Positions 54,611 through 62,193 are shown, numbered from the stretch's first letter. The stretch is 64,000 bases of DNA from Rhodococcus rhodnii (GCA_000720375.1 JOAA01000004.1:371458-435457); one strand, 5' to 3'. The notes: generated from the sequence alone by a model not told the origin. Made by a program: numbers and translations.

Positions 54611-55495
54611 TCACCCCGCCAGCAACGCGTCGAGATCCAGTCGTACGCGGTCCGCGTCCTCGCGGTACTTCAGCACCGCTCCCAACGTGATCGCCGCGGC
54701 CTCGGCGTCGAGTTCCGTCTTCCCCAACGCCAGCAACGCTTCCGCCCAGTCGATAGTTTCCGCGACGCCCGGTGGCTTCAGCAACTCGGCCGCCCGCAGG
54801 CGCCGCACCGCGTTCGCGACCTGTGCGGCCAGCCGATCCGATACGCCGGGCAGTCGTCGCTTGAGGATCTGCACTTCACGGGCCAGATCAGGGTGCTCAA
54901 GCCAGTGGTACAGGCACCGCCGCTTCAACGCGTCGTGCACTTCGCGGGTCCGGTTGGACGTGAGGATCACCAGCGGCGCGACCTCGGCCCGCACCTCCCC
55001 GATCTCGGGCAGAGTCACGGCGTTCTCGCTGAGCACTTCGAGCAGAAACGCTTCGAACTCGTCGTCCGCACGGTCGATCTCGTCCACCAGCAGCACACAG
55101 GGCGCTTCCCGCAGCGCTCTGAGCAGCGGCCGGGCCAGCAGGAACCGCTCGGTGTAGAGCGACTGCTCGGCCGCGTCGGCGTCCAGTTCGCCCTGTGACG
55201 CCGCCTCCAAGGCCCGCAGATGCAACAGCTGACGAGGGAAGTCCCAGTCGTACAGCGCCTGCGTCGCGTCGATGCCCTCGTGGCACTGCAGGCGGATCAG
55301 GGGAACCCCGAGGGCCTGAGCCAGGGAGGTCGCCAGCGACGTCTTGCCCGTGCCAGGCTCGCCCTCGCAGAACAGCGGCCGGTGCATTCGCAGGGACAGG
55401 AACGCGGCCGTGGCCAGGCCGTCGTCGGCCAGGTAGCCGACGCCGTCCAGCGCTTTTGCCAGGTCCTCGGGGGCGGGCACCGACATCCACGTCAT
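54611..55495 (-). CDS. coxD: CoxD-type MoxR AAA+ ATPase
   Basis: A 294-residue AAA+ chaperone of the MoxR/CoxD group. Walker A is GEPGTGKTS (about residue 46), Walker B VLLVDEIDRAD, sensor 1 LTSNRTREVHDALKRR. It remodels the hydroxylase precursor together with CoxE. I start at the ATG at 55495 (MTWMSVPAPEDL); an ATG at 55558 is the alternative and neither has a strong ribosome-binding site. The open frame beyond is antisense to other genes. Confidence 0.85.
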   Translation of the reverse strand: MTWMSVPAPEDLAKALDGVGYLADDGLATAAFLSLRMHRPLFCEGEPGTGKTSLATSLAQALGVPLIRLQCHEGIDATQALYDWDFPRQLLHLRALEAASQGELDADAAEQSLYTERFLLARPLLRALREAPCVLLVDEIDRADDEFEAFLLEVLSENAVTLPEIGEVRAEVAPLVILTSNRTREVHDALKRRCLYHWLEHPDLAREVQILKRRLPGVSDRLAAQVANAVRRLRAAELLKPPGVAETIDWAEALLALGKTELDAEAAAITLGAVLKYREDADRVRLDLDALLAG

Positions 55496-55585
55496 CCAGT
55501 GAGGGTAGGTCAGGGTCGGCGAATCCGGGGACTGCCAGGGCCGCTCCCCGATGTCCATCAGCTGTCGAAACCCGATCCTTGAGCC

Positions 55586-55801
55586 ATGACGAACGAGATC
55601 TACACCCGCAAGCTCCGCCGTAGCCGCACCGACCGGATGGTGGCCGGGGTGTGTGGCGGCTGGGCACACGTTCTCGGCGTGGACGCCGCTCTGCTGCGCA
55701 TCCTGCTCGTCGCGGCGACCATCCTCGGCTTCGGTACGGGCGCCATCCTGTACCTGATCTGCTGGATCCTGATGCCTCAGGAGCCCGCCGCCGACTGGTG
55801 A
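55586..55801 (+). CDS. PspC-domain membrane protein
   Basis: A 71-residue PspC protein (YTRKLRRSRTDRMVAGVCGG, then LGVDAALLRILLV). One long hydrophobic region (about residues 38-66) forms the membrane part. PspC proteins often act in envelope stress responses. It stands alone, divergent from coxD and upstream of the papain-fold gene. Confidence 0.85.
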   Translation: MTNEIYTRKLRRSRTDRMVAGVCGGWAHVLGVDAALLRILLVAATILGFGTGAILYLICWILMPQEPAADW

Positions 55802-55922
55802 CCACCGGTCGTTGACGCGTTGGCAGTGACGCACGCCACAACGCAGTAATTTTTCGCGTTTCGTGTATCCAGGCCCGGGCCTCTCGCTCTTGTGACAGCG
55901 AAGACCCGTTCGACCTGGAGGC

Positions 55923-57071
55923 ATGATGAGCCGACCGCATGAGCCGGAGATCGCGGCGATCCGCGACTCGCTGGCCGCGTTCGGCGATCCGTGGCAGGTC
56001 GGCGAAACCCGGCTGAGCCTGCTGCCAGAGCGGTTGCGGCGAGTGCGCCTCGGTGTGCCCGCGCCGCAGCGGTCAGACATCGACGCACGTGCCGGCCAGA
56101 CCGAGCGGATGGCGGCCGAGGCACTGGAAGCCGTTGGCCAGCAAGTGGTCGCGGCCACCGCACCGGCGTCGACGTTGCCGAAGTCCTTTGACCTCAGGGA
56201 AGTCAGCGGGCGCGACTTCGTCACGTCCGTCAAGGACCAAGGCAACTGCGGTTCTTCGGTCTCGTTCGGCACGCTCACCGCCCTGGAGACCACGGCCGCG
56301 TACACGCGTGGTGCACCCGGGCTGAATCTCGACCTGTCCGAGGCCCACCTTTTCCACAGCCATGCCCGCGCCCGGGGCTACACCAGCGAATCCGGGTCGT
56401 GGCCGGACGATCTCTTCGACGACGCCGCGACCAAGGGCGTCACGTTCGAGGACTACTTCCCCTATCAGGACAACGGCTCCGGCGCACCCAACCCCGACTG
56501 GCCGAACCGGCTGGCCAAGGCGGCCGGAGTCACCGACCTGACTGGCAACCCCGCGGCCATCAAGCAGCACATCTTCGGATATGGCGCGGTGGCAACGTGT
56601 TTTGTTGTGCACGCCGACTTCTTCCATTACCGCGGCGGCGTGTACAAGCACACGACCGATCGGCTCGCCGGCGGGCACTGCGCCGCGTTGATCGGCTGGG
56701 ACGATGATTCGCAGTGCTGGATCGCCAAGAACTCGTGGGGCACCTCGTGGGGCGAGGGCGGTTTCTTCCGCATCGCGTACGGCGACTGCTTCATCGAGGA
56801 CTACCCGAGCTCACGACCGACCGTTTTCGGTTGTACGGCAGTGCATTTGCGCGCATGGCTGCCTGCGCAGCGCGCGCTGAGGCTCTTTGCCACAGCCAAT
56901 GACGCGAACGGCTGGGCGTACCTCGAGAACCTGGGTTGGACGCACCTGGCGGGCGGGCCACACAGCACCACGAACAAGCTCGCGATGCTGACGCACGCAA
57001 GGGCCAGCGGCCACCCGGTCACACCGTTCATCAACGGAAACGAACTCTCCACTGTGCAGGTGGCGGACTGA
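55923..57071 (+). CDS. Papain-fold (C1A-like) protein with Ser in place of the catalytic Cys
   Basis: A 382-residue cytoplasmic protein without a signal peptide. Residues 1-80 resemble the propeptide-like region of bacterial C1 proteins (SLLPERLRRVRLGVPAP). Residues 85-300 are the papain fold. The active-site block reads QGNCGSSVSF where papain has QGSCGSCW: Gln106 is kept, the nucleophile is Ser112 (codon TCG at 56256) and Trp is Val. The His (GGHCAALIGWD, 252) and Asn (AKNSWGTSWGEGGFF, 270) are kept. A C-terminal domain (310-382) recurs in the next gene. GGAGGC lies just before ATGATG. It could be a Ser hydrolase, as proposed for silicatein or SERA proteins, or a non-catalytic binder. Confidence 0.85.
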   Translation: MMSRPHEPEIAAIRDSLAAFGDPWQVGETRLSLLPERLRRVRLGVPAPQRSDIDARAGQTERMAAEALEAVGQQVVAATAPASTLPKSFDLREVSGRDFVTSVKDQGNCGSSVSFGTLTALETTAAYTRGAPGLNLDLSEAHLFHSHARARGYTSESGSWPDDLFDDAATKGVTFEDYFPYQDNGSGAPNPDWPNRLAKAAGVTDLTGNPAAIKQHIFGYGAVATCFVVHADFFHYRGGVYKHTTDRLAGGHCAALIGWDDDSQCWIAKNSWGTSWGEGGFFRIAYGDCFIEDYPSSRPTVFGCTAVHLRAWLPAQRALRLFATANDANGWAYLENLGWTHLAGGPHSTTNKLAMLTHARASGHPVTPFINGNELSTVQVAD

Positions 57072-57400
57072 TGAATCAACCACCCGTGCCAAGCCCGTAC
57101 GCCGTGCTCGACACGCCTGCGGACTGGGCTCCATACGGTGACGCGGCGACGAGCCCGCAGACTGCGGCGCCAACGCAGTCGGGTTGGCACATCGGCCAGA
57201 CCATCTCGGACTTGTGGTCCTATGAGGACGCTTCCGGCGTCTGGGTGCTCGTCGACGGCATTGGCTGGAAACGGTTGTCGCCTGCCAGCCGGTCCGGGCA
57301 CACCCACATGACGCTGCTGGCCGGCGCGGCCACGCACGACAACTTGCCCGTCGATTTCCACGAGGACTCGGACGGGCAGATAGACCAACTGATCGTCTAG
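57071..57400 (+). CDS. Small protein sharing the C-terminal domain of the papain-fold protein
   Basis: A 109-residue protein. After a Pro-rich N-terminus, residues 38-109 align with residues 310-382 of the upstream protein: SYEDASGVWVLVDGIGW matches TANDANGWAYLENLGW, followed by a Ser/His-rich stretch and a similar beta-rich end (GQIDQLIV / LSTVQV). The ATG overlaps the upstream stop by one base. I recognise no named family. The shared domain could mediate binding between the two proteins or to a common target. Confidence 0.7.
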   Translation: MNQPPVPSPYAVLDTPADWAPYGDAATSPQTAAPTQSGWHIGQTISDLWSYEDASGVWVLVDGIGWKRLSPASRSGHTHMTLLAGAATHDNLPVDFHEDSDGQIDQLIV

Positions 57401-57443
57401 GTATGCCACCGGGACGGGCCGAGGGGGGCCGCACAACGGAGGT

Positions 57444-57478
57444 GGTGGCCGGCAGCACGAGGGGGGTTGCCGGCCACC
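57444..57478 (+). terminator. Hairpin after the papain-fold operon
   Basis: GGTGGCCGGCA (57444-57454) and TGCCGGCCACC (57468-57478) give a perfect 11-bp stem with a 13-base loop. It lies 44 bp after the stop of the 109-residue gene. Confidence 0.7.
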
Positions 57479-57504
57479 GTCTCCCTACCAAGGAGATACG
57501 CCCA

Positions 57505-57660
57505 ATGAGATGTCGGGTGGTGACCAGACTCACCGGATTTGCCGAGGGGAAATCGGGGGCACCGGGGGATGGGGGCGGCGCGGGCCGGCCATGGTTTTTC
57601 GCCATGGCCGGCCTGCGCCACATCAGCGGATATGTCCGCCAAGCGAGCGACCGATCATGA
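57505..57660 (+). CDS. Possible 51-residue leader peptide or small protein
   Basis: The ATG at 57505 has one of the best ribosome-binding sites in the window (AAGGAGATACGCCCA). The peptide starts MRCRVVTRLTGFAEG, has a Gly-rich middle and the segment GRPWFFAMAGLRH, and ends QASDRS. It lies in the leader of the sigma-factor gene and its sequence runs through a strong hairpin (57583-57613). It could be a regulatory leader peptide, a small protein, or chance. Confidence 0.4.
   Translation: MRCRVVTRLTGFAEGKSGAPGDGGGAGRPWFFAMAGLRHISGYVRQASDRS
57583..57613 (+). promoter_or_regulatory. Strong hairpin in the sigma-factor leader
   Basis: GGCCGGCCATGG (57583-57594) and CCATGGCCGGCC (57602-57613) form a perfect 12-bp stem with loop TTTTTCG. 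It lies inside the 51-residue frame, an arrangement that would allow translation to influence the hairpin. Confidence 0.6.
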
Positions 57661-57709
57661 GCGGTGTGGTCACGGTCCGTTCGAGAACGTCGTTACGTTC
57701 TCGGTCGCT
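57646..57709 (+). promoter_or_regulatory. Nested hairpin upstream of the sigma-factor gene
   Basis: An inner stem GAGAACGT (57683-57690) / ACGTTCTC (57695-57702) with loop CGTT sits within AGCGACC (57646-57652) / GGTCGCT (57703-57709). The start of the sigma gene is about 115 bp further on. Confidence 0.5.
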
Positions 57710-57824
57710 AGTCCAATCGGGTGAGTTATGTATCCAGACAGGATCTCGCCGTTCATGTACTTCACGAAGGTCGCGATACTTCCGTCGCCAGCTGAAGGAC
57801 GACACCCGGAATGGGGTGGGCGTG

Positions 57825-58430
57825 GTGACTGATGTTCGAACCGCGGAAGCTGACCCGCCATGGGAGGGTCTGCAGGGCGCTGAGCGCTACGCGGCGTGCA
57901 TGCACGCCGCGAGAGCGGGCAGCCTGATCGCGCGGTCGACTCTGGTCAAGGACCTCACCCCGTTGGTCTGGCATGTCGCGCGGGGCAACGGGCTTGACCG
58001 CACCGCCGCTGAGGACGTCGTGCAGACCGTCTGGCTGGCGTTGTTCAGCCACCTCCACTCACTGGCCGAGCCGAAGGCGCTGGCCGGTTGGTTGATCACC
58101 ACCACCCGCCGCGAAGCTCAGCGGGTCCGTACCAAGGGCACGAACGACCTGCCGCTCACCGATGAGATGGCCGAGCAGCTGACCAGCACCCAGCCGCAAC
58201 CCGAAGACGAAGCACTGCGCGCGGACCGTGACACCCGGTTGTGGCGCGCGTTCAGCGAGTTGCCGGAGAAGTGCCAGGAGCTGCTGCGGTTGACCGTACT
58301 GGCCGGTCGTAGCGAATATCGCCTGGTAGCCGAGGCTATGCAGATGAAGCGTGGCAGCATCGGACCGACGAGGGGCCGGTGCTTGAACACGCTGAGGGAG
58401 CTCTTGGACACCGAAGGGGGCGGCGGATGA
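57825..58430 (+). CDS. ECF-like sigma factor
   Basis: A 201-residue sigma-70-family protein. Region 2 is visible at residues 45-105 (LTPLVWHVARGNGLDRTAAE, DVVQTVWLALFSHL, WLITTTRREAQRV). Region 4 is at 140-195 (RAFSELPEKCQELLRLTVLA, then AEAMQMKRGSIGPTRGRCLN), with the GSIGPTRGRCL recognition helix common in actinobacterial ECFs. The GTG at 57825 (or 57822) is chosen because upstream sequence is hairpin leader. The stop overlaps the next gene (ATGA). No classical anti-sigma factor with a zinc motif lies next to it; the 158-residue partner may take that place. Confidence 0.8.
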   Translation: MTDVRTAEADPPWEGLQGAERYAACMHAARAGSLIARSTLVKDLTPLVWHVARGNGLDRTAAEDVVQTVWLALFSHLHSLAEPKALAGWLITTTRREAQRVRTKGTNDLPLTDEMAEQLTSTQPQPEDEALRADRDTRLWRAFSELPEKCQELLRLTVLAGRSEYRLVAEAMQMKRGSIGPTRGRCLNTLRELLDTEGGGG

Positions 58431-58903
58431 CGAAGATCGATCCGACGGGAGGGCAGGCGTATCCCGACGACGAGACCCTGCTGGCCAATCTGGACCGAAT
58501 GATCGACGAGTTCGATCCACCGCCCGCCGGCCTGGTCGAGCGCATCCAGTTCGCGATCGCGCTCGAGGACCTGGACGTCGAGGTCGCGCGGTGGGAGCGA
58601 GCGGATTCACTCGCCGGAGTGCGCGGCGGCGACCAGGGAACCATCACGTTCACGGTGAGCGACCTGACCGTGATGATCAACCTGACCAGGATCGGCGAGA
58701 ACAACCGGATCGACGGCTGGCTCGTACCCGCGGGCGAGCATGCGGTGGAAGTCCGCGTCGCCGAACACGGATCACAGGAAACGACCGCGGACGAAGGCGG
58801 CCGGTTCGTCCTGGACGGCGTTCCACGCGGGACGACGCAAATCATCATCCAGCTGGACGGACCACCAGCCAGGACCGTGGTAACACCAACAGTTCTGCTC
58901 TAG
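58427..58903 (+). CDS. Sigma-factor partner protein with a beta-sandwich-like C-terminal domain
   Basis: A 158-residue soluble protein translationally coupled to the sigma factor. Residues 15-60 are acidic and helical (ETLLANLDRMIDEFDPPPAG, LVERIQFAIALED). Residues 70-150 are beta-rich and resemble a carboxypeptidase regulatory-like or Ig-like fold (GWLVPAGEHAVEVRVAEHGS, GRFVLDGVPRGTTQIIIQLD). There is no membrane helix and no zinc motif. The helical start could bind the sigma factor; this is inference. Similar sigma/partner pairs occur beside peptidase-like genes in actinomycetes, as far as I recall. Confidence 0.6.
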   Translation: MTKIDPTGGQAYPDDETLLANLDRMIDEFDPPPAGLVERIQFAIALEDLDVEVARWERADSLAGVRGGDQGTITFTVSDLTVMINLTRIGENNRIDGWLVPAGEHAVEVRVAEHGSQETTADEGGRFVLDGVPRGTTQIIIQLDGPPARTVVTPTVLL

Positions 58904-58918
58904 ACCCCCGCCGCCTCC

Positions 58919-59105
58919 TCGTGAGTGGTTTGTCCCATTCCGAGCTATAGCCGAATTCCGAACTAACCACTCACGACAGACGAGACCCAGCCGGGCTGGG
59001 ACGAGTGTCGTGAGTGGTTAGTTCTCTACCGGGACAAACCACTCACGAGGAGCCACGCTGGAAAGCGAGTCGTGGGCTGGCAGTCCCGGGACAAACCACT
59101 CACGA
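58919..59105. repeat. Second copy of the palindromic repeat cluster, inverted
   Basis: Two hairpins with arms TCGTGAGTGGTT / AACCACTCACGA lie at 58919-58930/58965-58976 and 59008-59019/59037-59048, plus a lone half site at 59094-59105. The 76 bp at 59007-59082 are the exact reverse complement of 1811-1886. The lone half site contains the TGA stop codon of the minus-strand helicase gene. Confidence 0.85.
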
Positions 59106-61301
59106 GGAGACCAGGCGAGAGAGGGTTTCCGGCAATTCGCCTGAGTGGATTACGCCAAGCCGCTGGGTGGCCCGAGTGAGGGCGACGTAAAGGTCGTTCA
59201 CGCCGCGCGGGGAATCATTGAGAATACTGGCCGGTTCGACGAGGAGAACGGAGTCGAATTCCAGGCCTTTCGCCTGCCATACGGTCAGGATCGACACCTG
59301 GCTTTCCAGGTCGATGTCCACGGGAATGCCGGTGAAACCGGCCGGGACGATCACCCCGAGCCTGCCGTCCCCGATTTCGGTCGCCTCCTTGGCGATGATC
59401 TCCGGCAACTGCGCGTCGATGTCGGTGACCTGGCGGTGCCACGGTTCCAGGCCGGAATCGCGGACCGACTTGGGCGTGTCGGCGTTAGGACCGAGCACGT
59501 CCGCGGCGACGGCCATGATCTCCGACGGCGTGCGGTAGTTGACCGTCAAGTGCTCCATGCGCCACCGGTCCTCGACGTACGGCTCGAGCACGGCGCCCCA
59601 CTCCGTCGTCCCAGCCGGGTCGCCAGTCTGGGCAACGTCGCCGACGAGCGTCATGGACCGGCTGGGGCACCTGCGCATCAGCACACGCCACGCCATCGCG
59701 GACAGCTCCTGTGCCTCGTCCACGATTACGTGCCCGAACGTCCATTCCCGGTCATCCGCGGCGCGTTCGGCGGCCGTGCGGTAGTCGACCTCTTCGTACC
59801 GCCCGGCCAGCCTGCCCGCGTCGATCAGGTCGGTGGCCATCAGGATCTCGGGATCGGCCGCGTCGTCCAGGTCGAGGATGTCCAGCACGCCGCTGGCGTA
59901 GTCGATCTCCTCCTGGCGCCTGCGCGCGTCGGCGGCCTTCTGCTTGGTGTCGTCCACGCCAAGCAGTTCGGCGGCTTCGTCGAGCAGGGCCGCGTCGGCA
60001 GCCGTCCATCCACCCGGTTCCCGTTGCAGCTCAGGGAAATCAGGAGCCGCTGACGCGAGCAGCTCTGGCGAATCGAACAAATCCTCGAGCAGTTCCTGCG
60101 GCGTGAGGATCGGCCACAGCCAGTCAAGGGCTTGCTGAACCTCGGACGACTCGCGGAGCTCGCGTTTGATCTCCTCGATGTCGGCCTCTTCGAGCAAGTT
60201 GTCGCCGCCCAACGGGTCGGCGCCGATCTTGTCGGCGTACTGCCGGGCCAGGGCGTCAAGGATGGTGGGCACGATCAACGGCTTGGCCTTGTTGTGCACC
60301 CTTCTTGACCGTCGCGCGACCGCACGGGCTTGGACGCAGGTTTTCTTGTCCAGCTTGAGGATCTCGCGCTCGAACTCGATCTCCAGGTAGTCGTCCGGCA
60401 CCCGCTGCCGGTCGCGCACAGCGGCCTTGAGCACGTCGACCATCTCGATCCGGCCCTTGATCTCCGCCACCTCAACCGATTCCGTCCGGTCGGGCTCCAT
60501 CCCGGGGAACAGCTCGCCGACCGTGGACAGCAGAACACCAGTCTCACCAAGGGAAGGAAGAACCTGGCTGATGTAACGCAGGAATGTCGAGTTAGGACCG
60601 ACAACGAGCACACCCCGCCGAGACAACTGCTCGCGGTACGTGTACATCAGGTAGGCGGCGCGGTGTAGCGCGACGGCAGTCTTGCCCGTGCCCGGACCAC
60701 CTTGCACGACAAGGATTCCGTTCAGGCCAGAGCGAATGATCTTGTCCTGCTCGGCCTGGATGGTCTGCACGATGTCGTTCATCCGGCCGGTGCGGGTCGC
60801 GTTGACGGCCGCGAGCAGCGCGGCCTCACCGGTCAGGCCTTCATGCCGGGTCGGATCGGCGGCGTCGAGGTCGAGCACCTCGTCGTCGATCGCCGTGACC
60901 TTGCGCATGCTGGTGCGAATGTGCCTGCGCCGCTTGACCCCGTCCGGCGCGGCGGCCGTGGCGAGGTAGAAGGGACGAGCAGCGGGCGCCCGCCAGTCCA
61001 TCAGCAGCGGCTCGTAGTCGTTGTCCTCGTCGAAGATCCCGATCCGGCCGATGTGCTGGTGCGCGTCATCGTCGAAATCGAGCCGGCCGAAGACGAGCCC
61101 GTTTTCCACCGAGTTGTACTGAGCGAGTTGTTGCGAATACATGACGTTGGCCGCTTCCCGCTCGGTGCGGGCCTGCGGGGTGCCGCCGGTTTGCTTGAGC
61201 ACCTTGGCCAACTGGTCGCCAGTGCGCGCCCTGAGCCCGTCGAGACGGCCGTAGAGCATCGAAACGACCTGTTGTTCCAGCTCGATTTCCCCGCTTGACA
61301 A
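59100..61301 (-). CDS. HelD-type RNA-polymerase-associated UvrD-like ATPase
   Basis: A 733-residue SF1-like protein. An N-terminal coiled region (residues 1-60, QLAKVLKQTGGTPQARTERE) precedes a 1A domain with Walker A GGPGTGKTAVALHRAAY (about 200), a long acidic and helical insertion (about 300-470), Walker B VIVDEAQELS (about 510), and motifs TVWQAKGLEFDSVLL and LYVALTRATQRLGV. This is the actinobacterial class of HelD, which removes stalled or rifampicin-bound RNA polymerase from DNA. A TTG start behind GAAGGGA is used. Its stop codon lies in the palindromic repeat. Confidence 0.85.
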   Translation of the reverse strand: MSSGEIELEQQVVSMLYGRLDGLRARTGDQLAKVLKQTGGTPQARTEREAANVMYSQQLAQYNSVENGLVFGRLDFDDDAHQHIGRIGIFDEDNDYEPLLMDWRAPAARPFYLATAAAPDGVKRRRHIRTSMRKVTAIDDEVLDLDAADPTRHEGLTGEAALLAAVNATRTGRMNDIVQTIQAEQDKIIRSGLNGILVVQGGPGTGKTAVALHRAAYLMYTYREQLSRRGVLVVGPNSTFLRYISQVLPSLGETGVLLSTVGELFPGMEPDRTESVEVAEIKGRIEMVDVLKAAVRDRQRVPDDYLEIEFEREILKLDKKTCVQARAVARRSRRVHNKAKPLIVPTILDALARQYADKIGADPLGGDNLLEEADIEEIKRELRESSEVQQALDWLWPILTPQELLEDLFDSPELLASAAPDFPELQREPGGWTAADAALLDEAAELLGVDDTKQKAADARRRQEEIDYASGVLDILDLDDAADPEILMATDLIDAGRLAGRYEEVDYRTAAERAADDREWTFGHVIVDEAQELSAMAWRVLMRRCPSRSMTLVGDVAQTGDPAGTTEWGAVLEPYVEDRWRMEHLTVNYRTPSEIMAVAADVLGPNADTPKSVRDSGLEPWHRQVTDIDAQLPEIIAKEATEIGDGRLGVIVPAGFTGIPVDIDLESQVSILTVWQAKGLEFDSVLLVEPASILNDSPRGVNDLYVALTRATQRLGVIHSGELPETLSRLVSS

Positions 61302-61329
61302 CCAGCTTTCCCTTCGCTAAAATAATGCC

Positions 61330-61354
61330 ATCGACCAGTGCTTTGTTGGTCGAT
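61330..61354. promoter_or_regulatory. Inverted repeat upstream of the HelD gene
   Basis: ATCGACCA (61330-61337) and TGGTCGAT (61347-61354) with a 9-base spacer, in an A/T-rich stretch 29 bp upstream of the HelD start. It may be an operator or leader hairpin. On the plus strand it is followed by TTTTG and could end transcription toward the right. Confidence 0.45.
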
Positions 61355-61445
61355 TTTTGTGTCGCGAAGAGTCAATGTATCAACAATTCTGACGAATTGC
61401 GAACAGACACTTTCCCACCCATGACCGGCGACTACGCTCGCACCC

Positions 61446-61763
61446 ATGGACGACGAAGGCCCCTCCCCCAACACCGGCGCGGCGCGGCTGATCGTCCTGC
61501 TGTGCGCGTTCGGCCTGGCCACCGTGGGCGCGTTCAGTGCGTTCTTCGCCACCGAGATCCTCGCCGCCGTACTCGGCGCATCATCCAGGCCACGCACAAG
61601 CGCACTCATCCTGTGCGCAATGGTGCCGATCGCCGCGGCCGTCGGTGCGGCGATCGTTTCGGTGCGGGTCAAGGGAATGGGCAAGATCCTGTCACTCGGC
61701 TGCGGCACGCTGATCCTTGGCGCGCTTGTGACAGTGATGCTGATGTTCGTGATCGCCGCGTGA
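61446..61763 (+). CDS. Small three-helix membrane protein
   Basis: A 105-residue protein. Hydrophobic segments lie at about residues 14-36, 52-70 and 80-103; the N-terminus is acidic (MDDEGPSPN). No family is recognised. It is divergent from the HelD gene and followed by decayed DNA. Confidence 0.55.
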   Translation: MDDEGPSPNTGAARLIVLLCAFGLATVGAFSAFFATEILAAVLGASSRPRTSALILCAMVPIAAAVGAAIVSVRVKGMGKILSLGCGTLILGALVTVMLMFVIAA

Positions 61764-61837
61764 ACGTCACCGAGTGGTCGTCGTGGTGACAACCGGCGGC
61801 GGAGGAGGCGCCGACGGTGCCTGATCATCCTCCCGGA

Positions 61838-62050
61838 TCAGCAGCACGACGAATACACGCTGACCGACTCGGTCGGCGCCACGGCTGTCATGTCCTCGGC
61901 GGTACGGACCTTCCGCTCGGCAGCCGTCCTGTCGTAAGCGAGGTACCGCAACGCCGTGAGCATGTACGCCCGGAACGCCACGTCAGGTCCCCACCGTTGC
62001 TCAGCGTGTCGAGCACCTTCGCGAACGTCTCCGCGACCAGGTCGTCGGCC
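61838..62050 (-). pseudogene. Remnant of a sigma-70-family sigma factor gene
   Basis: Reading leftward, one frame gives ADDLVAETFAKVLDTLSNGG and, after a frame change near 61990, another gives DVAFRAYMLTALRYLAYDRT then AAERKVRTAEDMTAVAPTES before a stop at 61838. This is the region 2 part of an actinobacterial sigma factor; start, region 3/4 and end are missing. It is clearly a fragment with at least one frameshift. Confidence 0.6.
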
Positions 62051-62193
62051 TAGATGGGCGAACGCTGTTCTGTCTGGCCCTGCTGGCTCACCGCCACTGG
62101 CGCATTCCGGTTTCCAGCATCGAACGGCTCGTCAAAGCGTGCTATCCGCGACTCGGCACACCCCGGCGGAAACGCGACGAGGAAGCGTCATGA
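62041..62193 (+). pseudogene. C-terminal fragment of an unidentified gene
   Basis: A rightward frame from about 62041 reads LDGRTLFCLALLAHRHWRIP, VSSIERLVKACYPRLGTPRR and KRDEEAS before a stop at 62191-62193. Composition and helical pattern look like real protein, but there is no start. It begins just where the sigma remnant on the other strand ends, so a deletion or rearrangement joined two gene pieces. The family is not recognised. Confidence 0.45.

Noticed and set aside
61302..61445. Rifamycin-associated element upstream of the HelD gene
   Set aside because: No GGGGCTTGC ... GCAAGCCCC-like inverted repeat is present in the intergenic region.
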